Assembly (NCBI GenBank): GCA_965205955.1
Contig: OZ242192.1
Span: forward strand, 682,001-746,000
From: G965202915 sp965205955
GTDB taxonomy: Bacteria; Pseudomonadota; Gammaproteobacteria; Eutrophobiales; Eutrophobiaceae
Reading direction: 5' to 3'
Length of the DNA stretch: 64,000 bases
Shown here: piece after piece, positions 9,303 through 17,893 of the stretch
Position numbering within the stretch: position 1 is the first letter of the stretch
How the letters are laid out: each line of letters opens with the position of its first letter
Position numbers and translations under genes: made by a program
The notes under the pieces: model-generated
The model's input: the letters and a program-made list of their open reading frames with translations, nothing else
Told to the model about the DNA's origin: nothing
Databases searched by the model: none

Positions 9303-9788
9303 ATGCCTGCCGTTTCCCATTTGTATTTGGGATTTTTTACCTTTCTGCTTTGCATTTCATCCGGTATTTTCGCTGAAACTATTCGTGAATTTCACCAGCG
9401 CATGTGTAATCAGGGTAAACCGGATTCATGTGAGCGCGCTCAAGCTATGAGGCAGGGGGAGGAACATGCGATCTGGATCGAAGAACTGGGTTTGCGTTTC
9501 AGCGCGACCGTCAATCGGGCTGAGTTGGAAGAGGACAATAAACCGAAACTGAACCGGGCGTATCCGATTGTGTTACACCATTATTTTTCAGCCGAAATGC
9601 GCAAAAATGACCGGCGGCATAGTCTGGAAGAAGCACGTATGAAGTATTGCGCCGACCATTATCATAATTATTGGCGCAACCGAAAGATGATCTGGCCGGT
9701 AAAAGAGGATCACTCTCCCGATTGGGCAACGATCTATTTTTTTATGGTCGAGCATTACTATGGGTATTGTTTGCGCCAGTTTTTATAG
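9303..9788 (+). CDS. Small secreted hypothetical protein
   Basis: I do not recognise this 161-residue protein. It starts with a hydrophobic signal peptide that ends near SGIFAE, so it is probably exported. The mature part is rich in His, Tyr, Arg and Trp, and four Cys are spaced so that two disulfides are possible (MCNQGKPDSCERA and two Cys in the C-terminal third). It begins three bases after the hppA stop codon and is probably translated from the same message. No catalytic motif is visible. Confidence 0.6.
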   Translation: MPAVSHLYLGFFTFLLCISSGIFAETIREFHQRMCNQGKPDSCERAQAMRQGEEHAIWIEELGLRFSATVNRAELEEDNKPKLNRAYPIVLHHYFSAEMRKNDRRHSLEEARMKYCADHYHNYWRNRKMIWPVKEDHSPDWATIYFFMVEHYYGYCLRQFL

Positions 9789-9879
9789 CGGGGGATGGTA
9801 TCCTGCTATGGAGTGATTAACAAATGAATCGCTTACTCCGGCTATCATCGCAGTTAAAAAATCCTGCGAAATGTATATG

Positions 9880-10005
9880 TTTTGACCTTCCCCCGCACCT
9901 ACTCTGTAAGAGAGTATTCTCACTGTAAGCCACCTGCTCAAGCTCTGCCGGGGACCGGTAATTCAATGCGCTATGTGGTCGCACCTGATCGACCCGCGGA
10001 TCATC
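9880..10005 (-). pseudogene. IS3-family transposase relic (C-terminal end)
   Basis: The minus strand encodes DQVRPHSALNYRSPAELEQ, which matches the extreme C-terminus of IS3-family OrfB integrases (typical form: YNxxRPHSALGYxTPxEF). Nothing else of the transposase is recognisable, and the frame continues upstream into unrelated sequence, so this is a decayed fragment. It fills most of the 308-base gap between the secreted protein and jetA. It suggests that a mobile element was once at the left edge of the Wadjet insertion. Confidence 0.7.
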
Positions 10006-10096
10006 AGTTGGCGCTACTATGAAAGTTAACGGGACAGCAGTGATCCGGCATATAATGATTATGTTGTATGTGCAACGACAAAGGATCCAAAGCCAA

Positions 10097-11557
10097 ATGA
10101 AAGCGGACAAAAACATCGCCACCTATCACCGCATGCGTGACCAGCCATTGTGGCGATTACTTGCTTCAGATAATGGGCCGACGGTCATTGGTCTGCTTCA
10201 GTCGCACCTATATGAAAAGGAGCGCAGTCTTCCGGCTTCGATTCTGTTCGAGAGGCTTACGAGGGATCTGGAAGAACTCCGGGCTCAAGGTAAAGATTTC
10301 CCTCAGACAGCACAGGCCTATGTTGCCGGTTGGCTGGGTGACCGCTATCTCGAACGGCGATTCCCTCCCGGCGCAACAGAGGAAGAATATGAACTTTCTA
10401 CGGCCACGGTAGAGGTGATCCGTTTTCTGTCTGACATTGCCGAACCTCATTCAGCAGCGACCGAGAGCCGCCTGTCGCTGGTCATTCAGGCCCTGATGGG
10501 GCTGGCCGAAGATACCGATACCGATAAGTCCCGCCGGATCGACCGGCTGATGGCTGAGCAGGCACGCATCGATAAGGAGATCGATGCGATCCAGAAGGGT
10601 CAAATGCGGGTATTGCCGCGCGATTCCGCTCTGGAGCGGACTCGAGAGATTATCACTCTGGCCGATGACCTGACCGGTGACTTCCGTCGGGTGCGCGATC
10701 AGTTCGAGCAGTTGAACCGGGAGCTGAGGGAGCGCATTATGGATAGCGAGGGCAATCGGGGCGAGGTCCTCGACTCGCTGTTTGCCGGGATCGACCTGAT
10801 TGCGGAGAGCGAAGAGGGCCGGACGTTCTCCGCCTTCTGGCGCCTGCTGACCGATCCCGAGCAGGCAGCGATGCTGGAAGAATCCCTCGACAGCGTGATG
10901 TCGCGCAAGTTTGTCAGCGAACTCGATATGAGGGAGCGCCGCTTCCTGCTGCGGTTGACGCGGAACCTCCTTGAACAGGGAGGCGCGGTCCACGAGGTGC
11001 TGCAGACTTTCGCCCGCAGCCTCAAACACTTCGTTCAAAGCCGCGAGTATCTTGAGCAGCGCCGTATCAACCAGTTGTTGAAGGAGGCGCAACGCGCCTC
11101 GCTGGCGATCAAGGATGAGGTCAGGGCAACAGAGTCCCTTGAGTATTCTCTGGAGTTGACCAGCAGCCGGTTGCGATCGTTGTCCCAGTGGGTGCTCGAC
11201 GATCCATCGTTGCAGGCGGCTCCAGAGCAGATGCGTGAGGGCGAGCCGCCGCCCATCGATCTGGAGTCGGTCAGTGAGTTGGTCGCTCAGTCGGAGATCG
11301 ATTTTCGTACGTTGAAAGAGCATGTGCGCTCCCTGCTTGAGCAGCATGACCAGGCTTCTATTGGCGATGTGCTGGAGCGCTTTCCGGCCTCGCAGGGTTT
11401 GGGCAGTGTTGTCGGCTTACTCGCCCTGGGCAGCCGTCATGGGATCAAGGGCGATAGTGTCGAGACGGTAGCCTGGGTGGGTGAAGACGATCAAGGACGC
11501 CGCGCCCGCATTCCAAAAATCTATTTCTTGAGGGATCGCATAGATGAACTGGTCTGA
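10097..11557 (+). CDS. jetA: Wadjet anti-plasmid system protein JetA (DUF3375)
   Basis: JetA is the kleisin-like subunit of Wadjet, an SMC-type complex that recognises and cleaves circular plasmid DNA. This 486-residue protein has the DUF3375 layout: helical N-terminus (PLWRLLASDNGPTVIGLLQ), long helical middle with RMEAE-type charged stretches, and a small C-terminal domain. The frame is open to 10019, but the ATG at 10097 is chosen because AAGGA lies at 10081-10085 and the family begins close to this point. The gene overlaps jetB by 14 bases. It is the first gene of a four-gene operon in the order of type I Wadjet (DUF3375, DUF4194, SMC-like ATPase, DUF3322/DUF2220). Confidence 0.92.
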   Translation: MKADKNIATYHRMRDQPLWRLLASDNGPTVIGLLQSHLYEKERSLPASILFERLTRDLEELRAQGKDFPQTAQAYVAGWLGDRYLERRFPPGATEEEYELSTATVEVIRFLSDIAEPHSAATESRLSLVIQALMGLAEDTDTDKSRRIDRLMAEQARIDKEIDAIQKGQMRVLPRDSALERTREIITLADDLTGDFRRVRDQFEQLNRELRERIMDSEGNRGEVLDSLFAGIDLIAESEEGRTFSAFWRLLTDPEQAAMLEESLDSVMSRKFVSELDMRERRFLLRLTRNLLEQGGAVHEVLQTFARSLKHFVQSREYLEQRRINQLLKEAQRASLAIKDEVRATESLEYSLELTSSRLRSLSQWVLDDPSLQAAPEQMREGEPPPIDLESVSELVAQSEIDFRTLKEHVRSLLEQHDQASIGDVLERFPASQGLGSVVGLLALGSRHGIKGDSVETVAWVGEDDQGRRARIPKIYFLRDRIDELV

Positions 11558-12245
11558 CAATCTGCCTGAGGATGAGAGGCTGGAAACGGAGGGCGCGGAG
11601 CAAGAGTCAGCGCAGGCGCTGTATCATGGGGATAGTGGCGAGCTATCGCTGGATGCTCGCCGTGTCCTGGTACAGCTCCTCGCCGGTCCGTCGCTGGATG
11701 GCCGGCGGCATTCCAGGCTCTGGCCGATCCTGATTCGGGATGAAACAGCTATCCGCAGCCGTTTGTCGGAGATGTTCCTGGAGTTGGTGATTGACCGAGA
11801 CCTGCAAGTGGCCTTTACCCGCCAAGCCGATACGGGCGATCTGGAAGTGCCTCTGCTGCTACGCCGTGCCAAGTTGACCTTCCTCGATTCCACTCTGCTG
11901 CTCCACCTGCGCCAGCAACTCACCCAGGCCGAAGCGCACGGCGACCGTGCGGTTGTATCGACCGACGAGATCCTCGAGTTTATCAGTGTTTATGAGCAGG
12001 CCGGCAACACCGACCGGGCACTGTTTGATAGACGTATTCATGCATCGATCGAGAAGATCAAGAAACACAGCATCTTGCGGAAGATTCGATCCAGCGATGA
12101 CCGCTTCGAGATCTCACCGACATTGAAACTCCTGTTCTCGGCAGAGGAAATTCAGGCGCTGACTCGGATCTACCTTGGCATGAGAGTGGCTGAGGAGTCG
12201 TCTGATCAAGGGGAGGAGATGCAGTCAGAGGAAGAGAAGGAATGA
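11544..12245 (+). CDS. jetB: Wadjet anti-plasmid system protein JetB (DUF4194)
   Basis: JetB is the small KITE-like winged-helix subunit (DUF4194) that binds JetA and supports the SMC ATPase JetC. The 233-residue protein has an acidic N-terminus, the conserved SRLWPILIRDETAIRSRLSE segment and a winged-helix-like middle, then a Glu-rich tail (EEMQSEEEKE). It overlaps jetA by 14 bases and jetC by 4 bases (ATGA), so translation is probably coupled. Length and order fit type I Wadjet. Confidence 0.92.
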   Translation: MNWSDNLPEDERLETEGAEQESAQALYHGDSGELSLDARRVLVQLLAGPSLDGRRHSRLWPILIRDETAIRSRLSEMFLELVIDRDLQVAFTRQADTGDLEVPLLLRRAKLTFLDSTLLLHLRQQLTQAEAHGDRAVVSTDEILEFISVYEQAGNTDRALFDRRIHASIEKIKKHSILRKIRSSDDRFEISPTLKLLFSAEEIQALTRIYLGMRVAEESSDQGEEMQSEEEKE

Positions 12246-15200
12246 GTGCTGAACCAAGGACGAAATCTCTCTTCGCACCGGAACAGTTCTGCATGTCCCG
12301 GCTTCAGGTCTACAATTGGGGCACCTTCTCCGATGTTCATGACGTTCCAATCTCCAGGCAGGGTTTTCTGTTTGTGGGGCGGTCCGGCACTGGAAAATCA
12401 ACTCTGCTGGACGCCTTCTCCGCGTTGCTGGTTCCGCCACGCTGGGTGGATTTCAACGCTGCGGCACGGGAGGCGGAAAAGACAGGTCGAGATCGAAACC
12501 TGGTGAGTTATATCCGCGGCGCCTGGGCGGAGCAGAAAGATGATGCCTCTGGCGAGATCGCGACGCGTTGCCTGCGTCCCGGGACCACCTGGTCGGCCTT
12601 GGCACTGAGTTACCGGAACGCTACGGGCCAGAGCGTTGTGCTGGTGCAGGTATTGTGGCTGCGAGGAAGCGCAAACGGCACTGGCGACGTTAATCGCCAT
12701 TTTATGATCTTTGAGCGTCTATTTGATCTTAATGAACTGGAGGTATTCGGGCAGTCCAATCTGGATGTGCGCAAGCTGAAGCAGGGGTTTCCGGATGCCT
12801 TCATACGCCGCGAGTTCCGACCCTATTGTGAGCGATTTTGTCGCCTGCTGGGTATTGAGAGTGAAATGGCGCTTCGACTGCTGCACAAGACGCAATCGGC
12901 CAAGAATCTCGGCGATCTCAATACATTCCTGCGGGAGTTCATGCTGGACAAACCGGTGACCTTCGATGTCGCCGATCGACTGGTCAGCGAGTTTGATGAG
13001 CTCAATGCGGCCCACCAGGCAGTCGTTACGGCGCGTCGGCAAGTGGAGACCCTGGTTCCAGCGAGAGAGAAGCATCAGCACAGGCAATCATTTCTGGATG
13101 AGCGCAGTGGCCTCAATGAACTCCTGGACGGGATCGATAGTTACGGTGGCCGCCGCCGTATTAACCTGCTTACGCAACAGATCGAACGCTTGAATATCCA
13201 GGCCGATGGCCTGGAAGGCGAGATTAGCCGGAAACAGGCTGCGCTCGATCAGCACGACGACACGCTGCGTGAACTTGAGCGTCGGCATCGGGAGGTCGGC
13301 GGTGATCGGGTGGAAAACTGGCAAGCGGAGAAGTCTGTGCTTGAGCAGCAGCGTGAGGAGCGACTGCGTAAGCGGGCACAGGCGGAAGGCGCATGCCAAC
13401 AACTCGACCGGGACTTTCCGGACTCACCCCACAGGTTTGCCGAGCTGCTCGGTGAGGCGCGTCAGGAGCTTGAGCGCTGGGAGAGCGGTAGTACCGAGAT
13501 CCGCGAAAAGCAGAACCTGTTGGTGATCCAAAAGCGGGAGACCGAGACGGCGTTTACGCAGACAGCCGAAGAGGTGAAGGCCCTGGAGCGGCAGCCATCT
13601 AATATGCCCTCGCACATGTTGGAGCTACGCCAGGGCATTGCAGCGGCCATAGGGGTTTCCGAGAGTGCGCTGCCCTTCATCGGTGAGCTGATCGAGGTGA
13701 AACCGGACGAGGCGGAGTGGCAAGGCTCCATCGAGCGGGTGCTGCATGGATTTGCACTCTCTCTGTTGGTCGATGAGCGTCACTATTCCGTGCTCTCCAA
13801 CCATATCAATAGTCGCCACCTTGGTCAGCGGCTGGTCTATTACCGGACCGGGCACGTTGAGCGCCAGCAGGCCAAACCGGTCGGCGCCGATTCGCTGGTG
13901 CTCAAGCTGAATATCAAGGAGTGCAGCCAGTCTGAGTGGTTGCGCACCGAATTGCGCCACCGATTCGATTATGCCTGTGTCGACTCCATACCGTTGTTCC
14001 AGCGTGCAGACCGGGCGCTTACCAAAGAGGGACAGGTCAGGCACAGCAAAACCCGCCACGAGAAGGATGACCGTCGTCACGTCGGTGACCGCCGTTACTG
14101 GGTGTTGGGGTTCGATAACCGTGAGAAGCTCGCGCTCTACCGAAAACAAGCCCAGGAGCTTGCAGATAAGATCTCCGGTTTGGAGGAACGGATCAAAGCG
14201 CTCACTGAGAAGGAGGGCACTCAGGCCAAACGTGCGATTCACTGCCAGACACTGGTCAATCTACAGTGGCAGGAAGTGGACGTTGCGCCTCTGCTGGCCG
14301 GTATCGACAAACTGCAACGGCGGATCCGCGATGCTCTGGAAGGCAACACAGCGCTGAAGGATGTGGCCGATCAGATCGATCGTCAGAAGAAGGTCGTCAA
14401 GGATGCAGATGCAGCGCTTCGCAAAACAACCATCGAATATGAAAAAGCAGTCGGTCAAGTCAAGGAAAATAAGGAGGCCTTGAAGAAGCTCCAGGACGAT
14501 CCAGGCCTTGTGTCGTTGACACCCCGGCAACAGCAGGGATTGGATGAGCGATTTGATAGCCTCAAAACTGCGGTGCAGTTAGACAACCTCGATACCCTGA
14601 TGCGATCTGTCGAGCGGTCGATAAATGGGGAGATCAATGAGATCAACCGTGCAATTAGCGAATCTGAGCGATTTATCGAGAAACGATTTGATGAGTTCGT
14701 CCATGAGTGGCCTGCCGAGGCGGAGGGTCTGGATGCGACCCTTGCAGCAGCCCTTGATTTTTTTGCCAAGCTGACCCGTCTCGAAACCGATGGTCTGCCA
14801 GCCCATGAACAGCGTTTTTTTGAATTGTTGGAGAGCCAAAGTAACCAAAACCTGGCGGCGCTTTCCACTTATCTGAACGACGCCCGTAAGGAGATCCGGG
14901 AGCGCATGGAGCGGGTAAACGACAGCCTCGCCCGGGTGCCGTTCAATCAAAGTATCAATCAGACCACCTTCCTGCATATCGATGTCAGCGACCGTCAGCT
15001 ACCGGATGTGCGTGAGTTCAGGCAGGAGATCCGGCAGGCGCTACGCCACGCCTGGAGCGAGGACCGGGAATTAGCGGAGTCACGCTTTTTGGCCTTGCGT
15101 AGTCTGGTGGAAAGACTGTCCAGCCAGGAACCGGAGAATAAACGATGGCGCCGGGCAGTGCTGGACGTTCGGCAGCACATGGAATTTATTGGCAGGGAGA

Positions 15201-15616
15201 CCGATGAGGGTGGTGTCGAGGTGGAAGTCTATCGCAGTGGTTCGGGTAAATCCGGCGGTCAACGGCAAAAACTGGCCACAACCTGTTTGGCCGCAGCGCT
15301 ACGCTATCAGTTGGGCGGCAATGAGCATGGTGTACCCATGTACGCGCCGGTGGTGCTCGATGAAGCATTTAACAAGACGGATAACGAGTTCACCGCGTTG
15401 GCCATGAATATCTTTGCGAATTTCGGTTTTCAGATGATCATCGCCACACCGCTGAAGTCAGTCATGACACTTGAACCGTTTATTGGTGGCGCCTGCTTTA
15501 TCGATATCAGCGACCGGCACACCTCTGGTGTCTTGATGATCGAATACGACTCGGATCAGCAACGTCTGAAACTTCCCGCCCATGCGCATCAGGAGGCAAG
15601 CATTGAAGTTTCCTGA
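12242..15616 (+). CDS. jetC: Wadjet anti-plasmid system SMC-like ATPase JetC
   Basis: JetC is the SMC/MukB-like motor of Wadjet, which extrudes DNA loops before cleavage by JetD. The 1124-residue protein has the Walker A motif GRSGTGKS at residues 46-53, two long coiled-coil stretches (about 280-430 and 630-800) flanking a hinge-like globular part (about 460-600), the ABC signature in SGSGKSGGQRQKLA at about residue 1000, and Walker B in VVLDEAFNKTD at about residue 1040. All ATPase motifs look intact. It overlaps jetB by 4 bases and jetD by 14 bases. Confidence 0.95.
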   Translation: MSAEPRTKSLFAPEQFCMSRLQVYNWGTFSDVHDVPISRQGFLFVGRSGTGKSTLLDAFSALLVPPRWVDFNAAAREAEKTGRDRNLVSYIRGAWAEQKDDASGEIATRCLRPGTTWSALALSYRNATGQSVVLVQVLWLRGSANGTGDVNRHFMIFERLFDLNELEVFGQSNLDVRKLKQGFPDAFIRREFRPYCERFCRLLGIESEMALRLLHKTQSAKNLGDLNTFLREFMLDKPVTFDVADRLVSEFDELNAAHQAVVTARRQVETLVPAREKHQHRQSFLDERSGLNELLDGIDSYGGRRRINLLTQQIERLNIQADGLEGEISRKQAALDQHDDTLRELERRHREVGGDRVENWQAEKSVLEQQREERLRKRAQAEGACQQLDRDFPDSPHRFAELLGEARQELERWESGSTEIREKQNLLVIQKRETETAFTQTAEEVKALERQPSNMPSHMLELRQGIAAAIGVSESALPFIGELIEVKPDEAEWQGSIERVLHGFALSLLVDERHYSVLSNHINSRHLGQRLVYYRTGHVERQQAKPVGADSLVLKLNIKECSQSEWLRTELRHRFDYACVDSIPLFQRADRALTKEGQVRHSKTRHEKDDRRHVGDRRYWVLGFDNREKLALYRKQAQELADKISGLEERIKALTEKEGTQAKRAIHCQTLVNLQWQEVDVAPLLAGIDKLQRRIRDALEGNTALKDVADQIDRQKKVVKDADAALRKTTIEYEKAVGQVKENKEALKKLQDDPGLVSLTPRQQQGLDERFDSLKTAVQLDNLDTLMRSVERSINGEINEINRAISESERFIEKRFDEFVHEWPAEAEGLDATLAAALDFFAKLTRLETDGLPAHEQRFFELLESQSNQNLAALSTYLNDARKEIRERMERVNDSLARVPFNQSINQTTFLHIDVSDRQLPDVREFRQEIRQALRHAWSEDRELAESRFLALRSLVERLSSQEPENKRWRRAVLDVRQHMEFIGRETDEGGVEVEVYRSGSGKSGGQRQKLATTCLAAALRYQLGGNEHGVPMYAPVVLDEAFNKTDNEFTALAMNIFANFGFQMIIATPLKSVMTLEPFIGGACFIDISDRHTSGVLMIEYDSDQQRLKLPAHAHQEASIEVS
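15591..15596 (+). promoter_or_regulatory. Shine-Dalgarno site that sets the jetD start
   Basis: A perfect AGGAGG lies inside the end of jetC. It is six bases before the TTG at 15603 and lies downstream of the ATG at 15582, so it supports initiation at the TTG. Confidence 0.7.
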
Positions 15617-16778
15617 AGACGTGCAAAAGCAACTGTTGGGACGCTTCAGAAACAAGCATCGTGAGTGGCTGGCGGCGAGTGGCAGCGGAGAACAACCGGA
15701 AGTGAGCGCTTGGCCATTGGAGATCAATCTGGGTGTCCCCACGGAAAACCAGGCCCTAAAACAGGTCGAAGATGTTCGCACTTGGGTAGCGGCATGGCAA
15801 TCCTGGAGTAGTGCCGGGACGCTTTCCTGGAATGATCGGCGTTGGAGAACGCTGGGCACTCAACGTGTTCCTGATAAACTGGTACTGGATGGTCCCGCAG
15901 AGGTTGCACAATGTGTCGGCGAGACGGATCGCTGGGGCCGTGCTCAGCAGCGGTATATGGATCTTCTTGGACGTTGGCCTGCGCTGGCGGGCAAACTGGC
16001 TCGATATTTTGATCTGCTCGCTGATTATAGTGATATGGATTATCGACGCCTGGTTGATATGGTCGCCTGGATCGAGGCAAACCCTGCTTCCAACCTCTAT
16101 CCCAGGCAACTGCCCGTTGCAGGACTGGGCAGCAAGTGGCTTGAAGGTCGTAAAGGAGTTCTGGCAGACCTCGTTGACGCTGTTCGAGGTGAGCCTTCCG
16201 GCAATCGTGACTTCTTTCAATGCTGTGGGTTGAAAGCGCCACCGCACACAATCCGTCTACGCATACTGGACCGCAACCTGAGACAAGGGGTTGGCGGATT
16301 GGGTGACATCTCGGCGCCGTGGGATCAACTGGTTGCACTCGACATCCCGGTCACCAATGTCTTCATCGTTGAAAACCTGCAGACCGGTCTTGCATTTGAT
16401 GATCTGCCGGGGTCGGTCGTCATTATGCAACTGGGCTATGGCGTAGATGTGCTTGGTCGTCTGCCCTGGATCGCCAAGGCCCACTGCATATATTGGGGCG
16501 ATTTGGATACTCATGGCTTTGCCATTCTCAATCGAGCCAGAACCTACCTTCCCAGACTGAAATCCATATTGATGGACGAAGAGACCCTCCGCAGCCACCA
16601 GGATCTGTGGGTGGAGGAAAATGCTCAGCATGGTGCGGAAACATTGCCCTTGCTGACTGATCCAGAGCAGGCGATGTATCGGGCCATCAAACGCAATGCC
16701 TGGGGACAGAATGTCCGTCTGGAGCAGGAACGGATCGCCTGGGATGTTGCCTGGAATGCATTACAGCAGGCTATTTGA
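15603..16778 (+). CDS. jetD: Wadjet nuclease subunit JetD (DUF3322/DUF2220)
   Basis: JetD is the nuclease of Wadjet; its DUF2220 domain is related to Toprim/topoisomerase VI catalytic domains. The protein of about 391 residues has an N-terminal DUF3322 region and a C-terminal Toprim-like region: VFIVENLQTGLAF supplies the Glu, and IYWGDLDTHGFAIL supplies the DxD pair near residue 300. Both look intact. The start is assigned to TTG at 15603 because AGGAGG is six bases upstream; the ATG at 15582 lies before that site and would give seven extra residues. The gene ends the operon. Confidence 0.92.
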   Translation: MKFPEDVQKQLLGRFRNKHREWLAASGSGEQPEVSAWPLEINLGVPTENQALKQVEDVRTWVAAWQSWSSAGTLSWNDRRWRTLGTQRVPDKLVLDGPAEVAQCVGETDRWGRAQQRYMDLLGRWPALAGKLARYFDLLADYSDMDYRRLVDMVAWIEANPASNLYPRQLPVAGLGSKWLEGRKGVLADLVDAVRGEPSGNRDFFQCCGLKAPPHTIRLRILDRNLRQGVGGLGDISAPWDQLVALDIPVTNVFIVENLQTGLAFDDLPGSVVIMQLGYGVDVLGRLPWIAKAHCIYWGDLDTHGFAILNRARTYLPRLKSILMDEETLRSHQDLWVEENAQHGAETLPLLTDPEQAMYRAIKRNAWGQNVRLEQERIAWDVAWNALQQAI

Positions 16779-16790
16779 TCGGAGTGACGA

Positions 16791-16886
16791 ATGAGTCGAA
16801 ATGGCTCCGTTATCCGAGAGACTCTCTACGAGGAAGTCCGGGCCGATGACGAAAGTCGCGGCGAAATTTATACGGGCGGCCTATGA
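16791..16886 (+). CDS. Short reading frame after jetD, possible gene fragment
   Basis: A 31-codon frame (MSRNGSVIRETLYEEVRADD...) starts 13 bases after jetD and has GGAG seven bases before the ATG. It ends one base before the rsfS stop codon on the other strand. It is not recognised and is short. It may be the start of a gene that was cut off when the Wadjet island was inserted at rsfS, or it may be noise. Confidence 0.25.
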   Translation: MSRNGSVIRETLYEEVRADDESRGEIYTGGL

Positions 16887-17237
16887 TCAGGAATAGCCGC
16901 TTTGCCACGATGCTGCGTCCATGCCCCATAACTTTTCAAGCTGGTAGTATTCCCTGGTTTGGGGGAGCATGATATGCACGATAATATCGCCGAGATCGAC
17001 CAATGCCCACTCGCCCTGTTTCGCACCTTCAACACCGAGCGGTTTAATGCCGGATTGTTTGACGGCTTCAATCAGCTTGTTGACCAATGCGGTAACCTGC
17101 CGGTCCGATCCGCCGCTGGCGATAATCATATAATCGGTAATGGAGGTGAGATGTCGTACATCAAACACATTTATTCTGGTGGCTTTGAGATCTTCAAGGA
17201 CGGCTTTTGCTATATTCAGCAGTTTCTCTGTTTTCAT
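16887..17237 (-). CDS. rsfS: Ribosome silencing factor RsfS
   Basis: RsfS binds ribosomal protein uL14 and blocks subunit joining when nutrients are scarce. The 116-residue protein carries the conserved DVRHLTSITDYMIIASG and GVEGAKQGEWALVDLGDIIVHI segments and is of family length. It is 3 bases downstream of nadD, as in most gammaproteobacteria. In those genomes rsfS is usually followed by rlmH and the rod-shape genes; here the Wadjet operon converges on it instead. Confidence 0.95.
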   Translation of the reverse strand: MKTEKLLNIAKAVLEDLKATRINVFDVRHLTSITDYMIIASGGSDRQVTALVNKLIEAVKQSGIKPLGVEGAKQGEWALVDLGDIIVHIMLPQTREYYQLEKLWGMDAASWQSGYS

Positions 17238-17240
17238 ATA

Positions 17241-17879
17241 TTACGATTGGTAAAGATGGTGGGCATGTATGTAGTTCATCACCGCTGGGTTCAGTAGCGC
17301 ATCCACGGGGCGTCCTTGTTTGATTTTTCTTCTGATCTGGGTGGAAGATATTGCTACCGGATCGATTGCGAACCGGTATAAATAGCCATGATGACTGTCT
17401 TGCAGTCGGGCGGGATCGTCGCTTAGATACTGTTTCATCCAGTTGCTTACAGCGTGAGGGGTATGTTGTTCCGGGTCACTGTCGCGTCTGATCGTGGCAA
17501 TATGGGCGTAATCCGGTAATCGCCGCCAGTCTTTCCATCTGTCAATTTTCGAGAATGCATCATCACCCATTAATAATACAAGCGATGCTTTCGGGTATTC
17601 ACTCCGTAATGATCGTAGAGTGATAATCGTATATGAAGTGCGGGCATTTTCCAATTCCCTGGTATCGACCACCATGTGGTTCTGCTCTTTAACGGCCAGT
17701 TCCAGCATAGTCCGTCTTTGCTCTGCCGTGGCGACGGTATGCTCACGGTGGGGCGGAATGTTGACCGGAATAAATCGGATTTCATCGAGAATCAGTTTTT
17801 GTAATGCCTGTTGCGCTATGTGCGTGTGGCCAAGGTGAACCGGGTCGAATGTGCCGCCAAGGATGCCAATTTTTTTCAT
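17241..17879 (-). CDS. nadD: Nicotinate-nucleotide adenylyltransferase
   Basis: NadD transfers AMP from ATP to nicotinate mononucleotide in NAD synthesis. The 212-residue protein has the nucleotidyltransferase motif GGTFDPVHLGHTHIA near the N-terminus and the C-terminal ISSTQIRRKI motif. It lies between proA (14 bases upstream) and rsfS in one minus-strand operon. Confidence 0.95.
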   Translation of the reverse strand: MKKIGILGGTFDPVHLGHTHIAQQALQKLILDEIRFIPVNIPPHREHTVATAEQRRTMLELAVKEQNHMVVDTRELENARTSYTIITLRSLRSEYPKASLVLLMGDDAFSKIDRWKDWRRLPDYAHIATIRRDSDPEQHTPHAVSNWMKQYLSDDPARLQDSHHGYLYRFAIDPVAISSTQIRRKIKQGRPVDALLNPAVMNYIHAHHLYQS

Positions 17880-17893
17880 TCTGACCGGCGGGC

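Noticed and set aside
10451..11347. A 298-codon minus-strand frame
   Set aside because: It is antisense to jetA and not homologous to anything I recognise.
13625..14242. A 205-codon minus-strand frame within jetC
   Set aside because: It is a shadow of the high-GC coding sequence of jetC.
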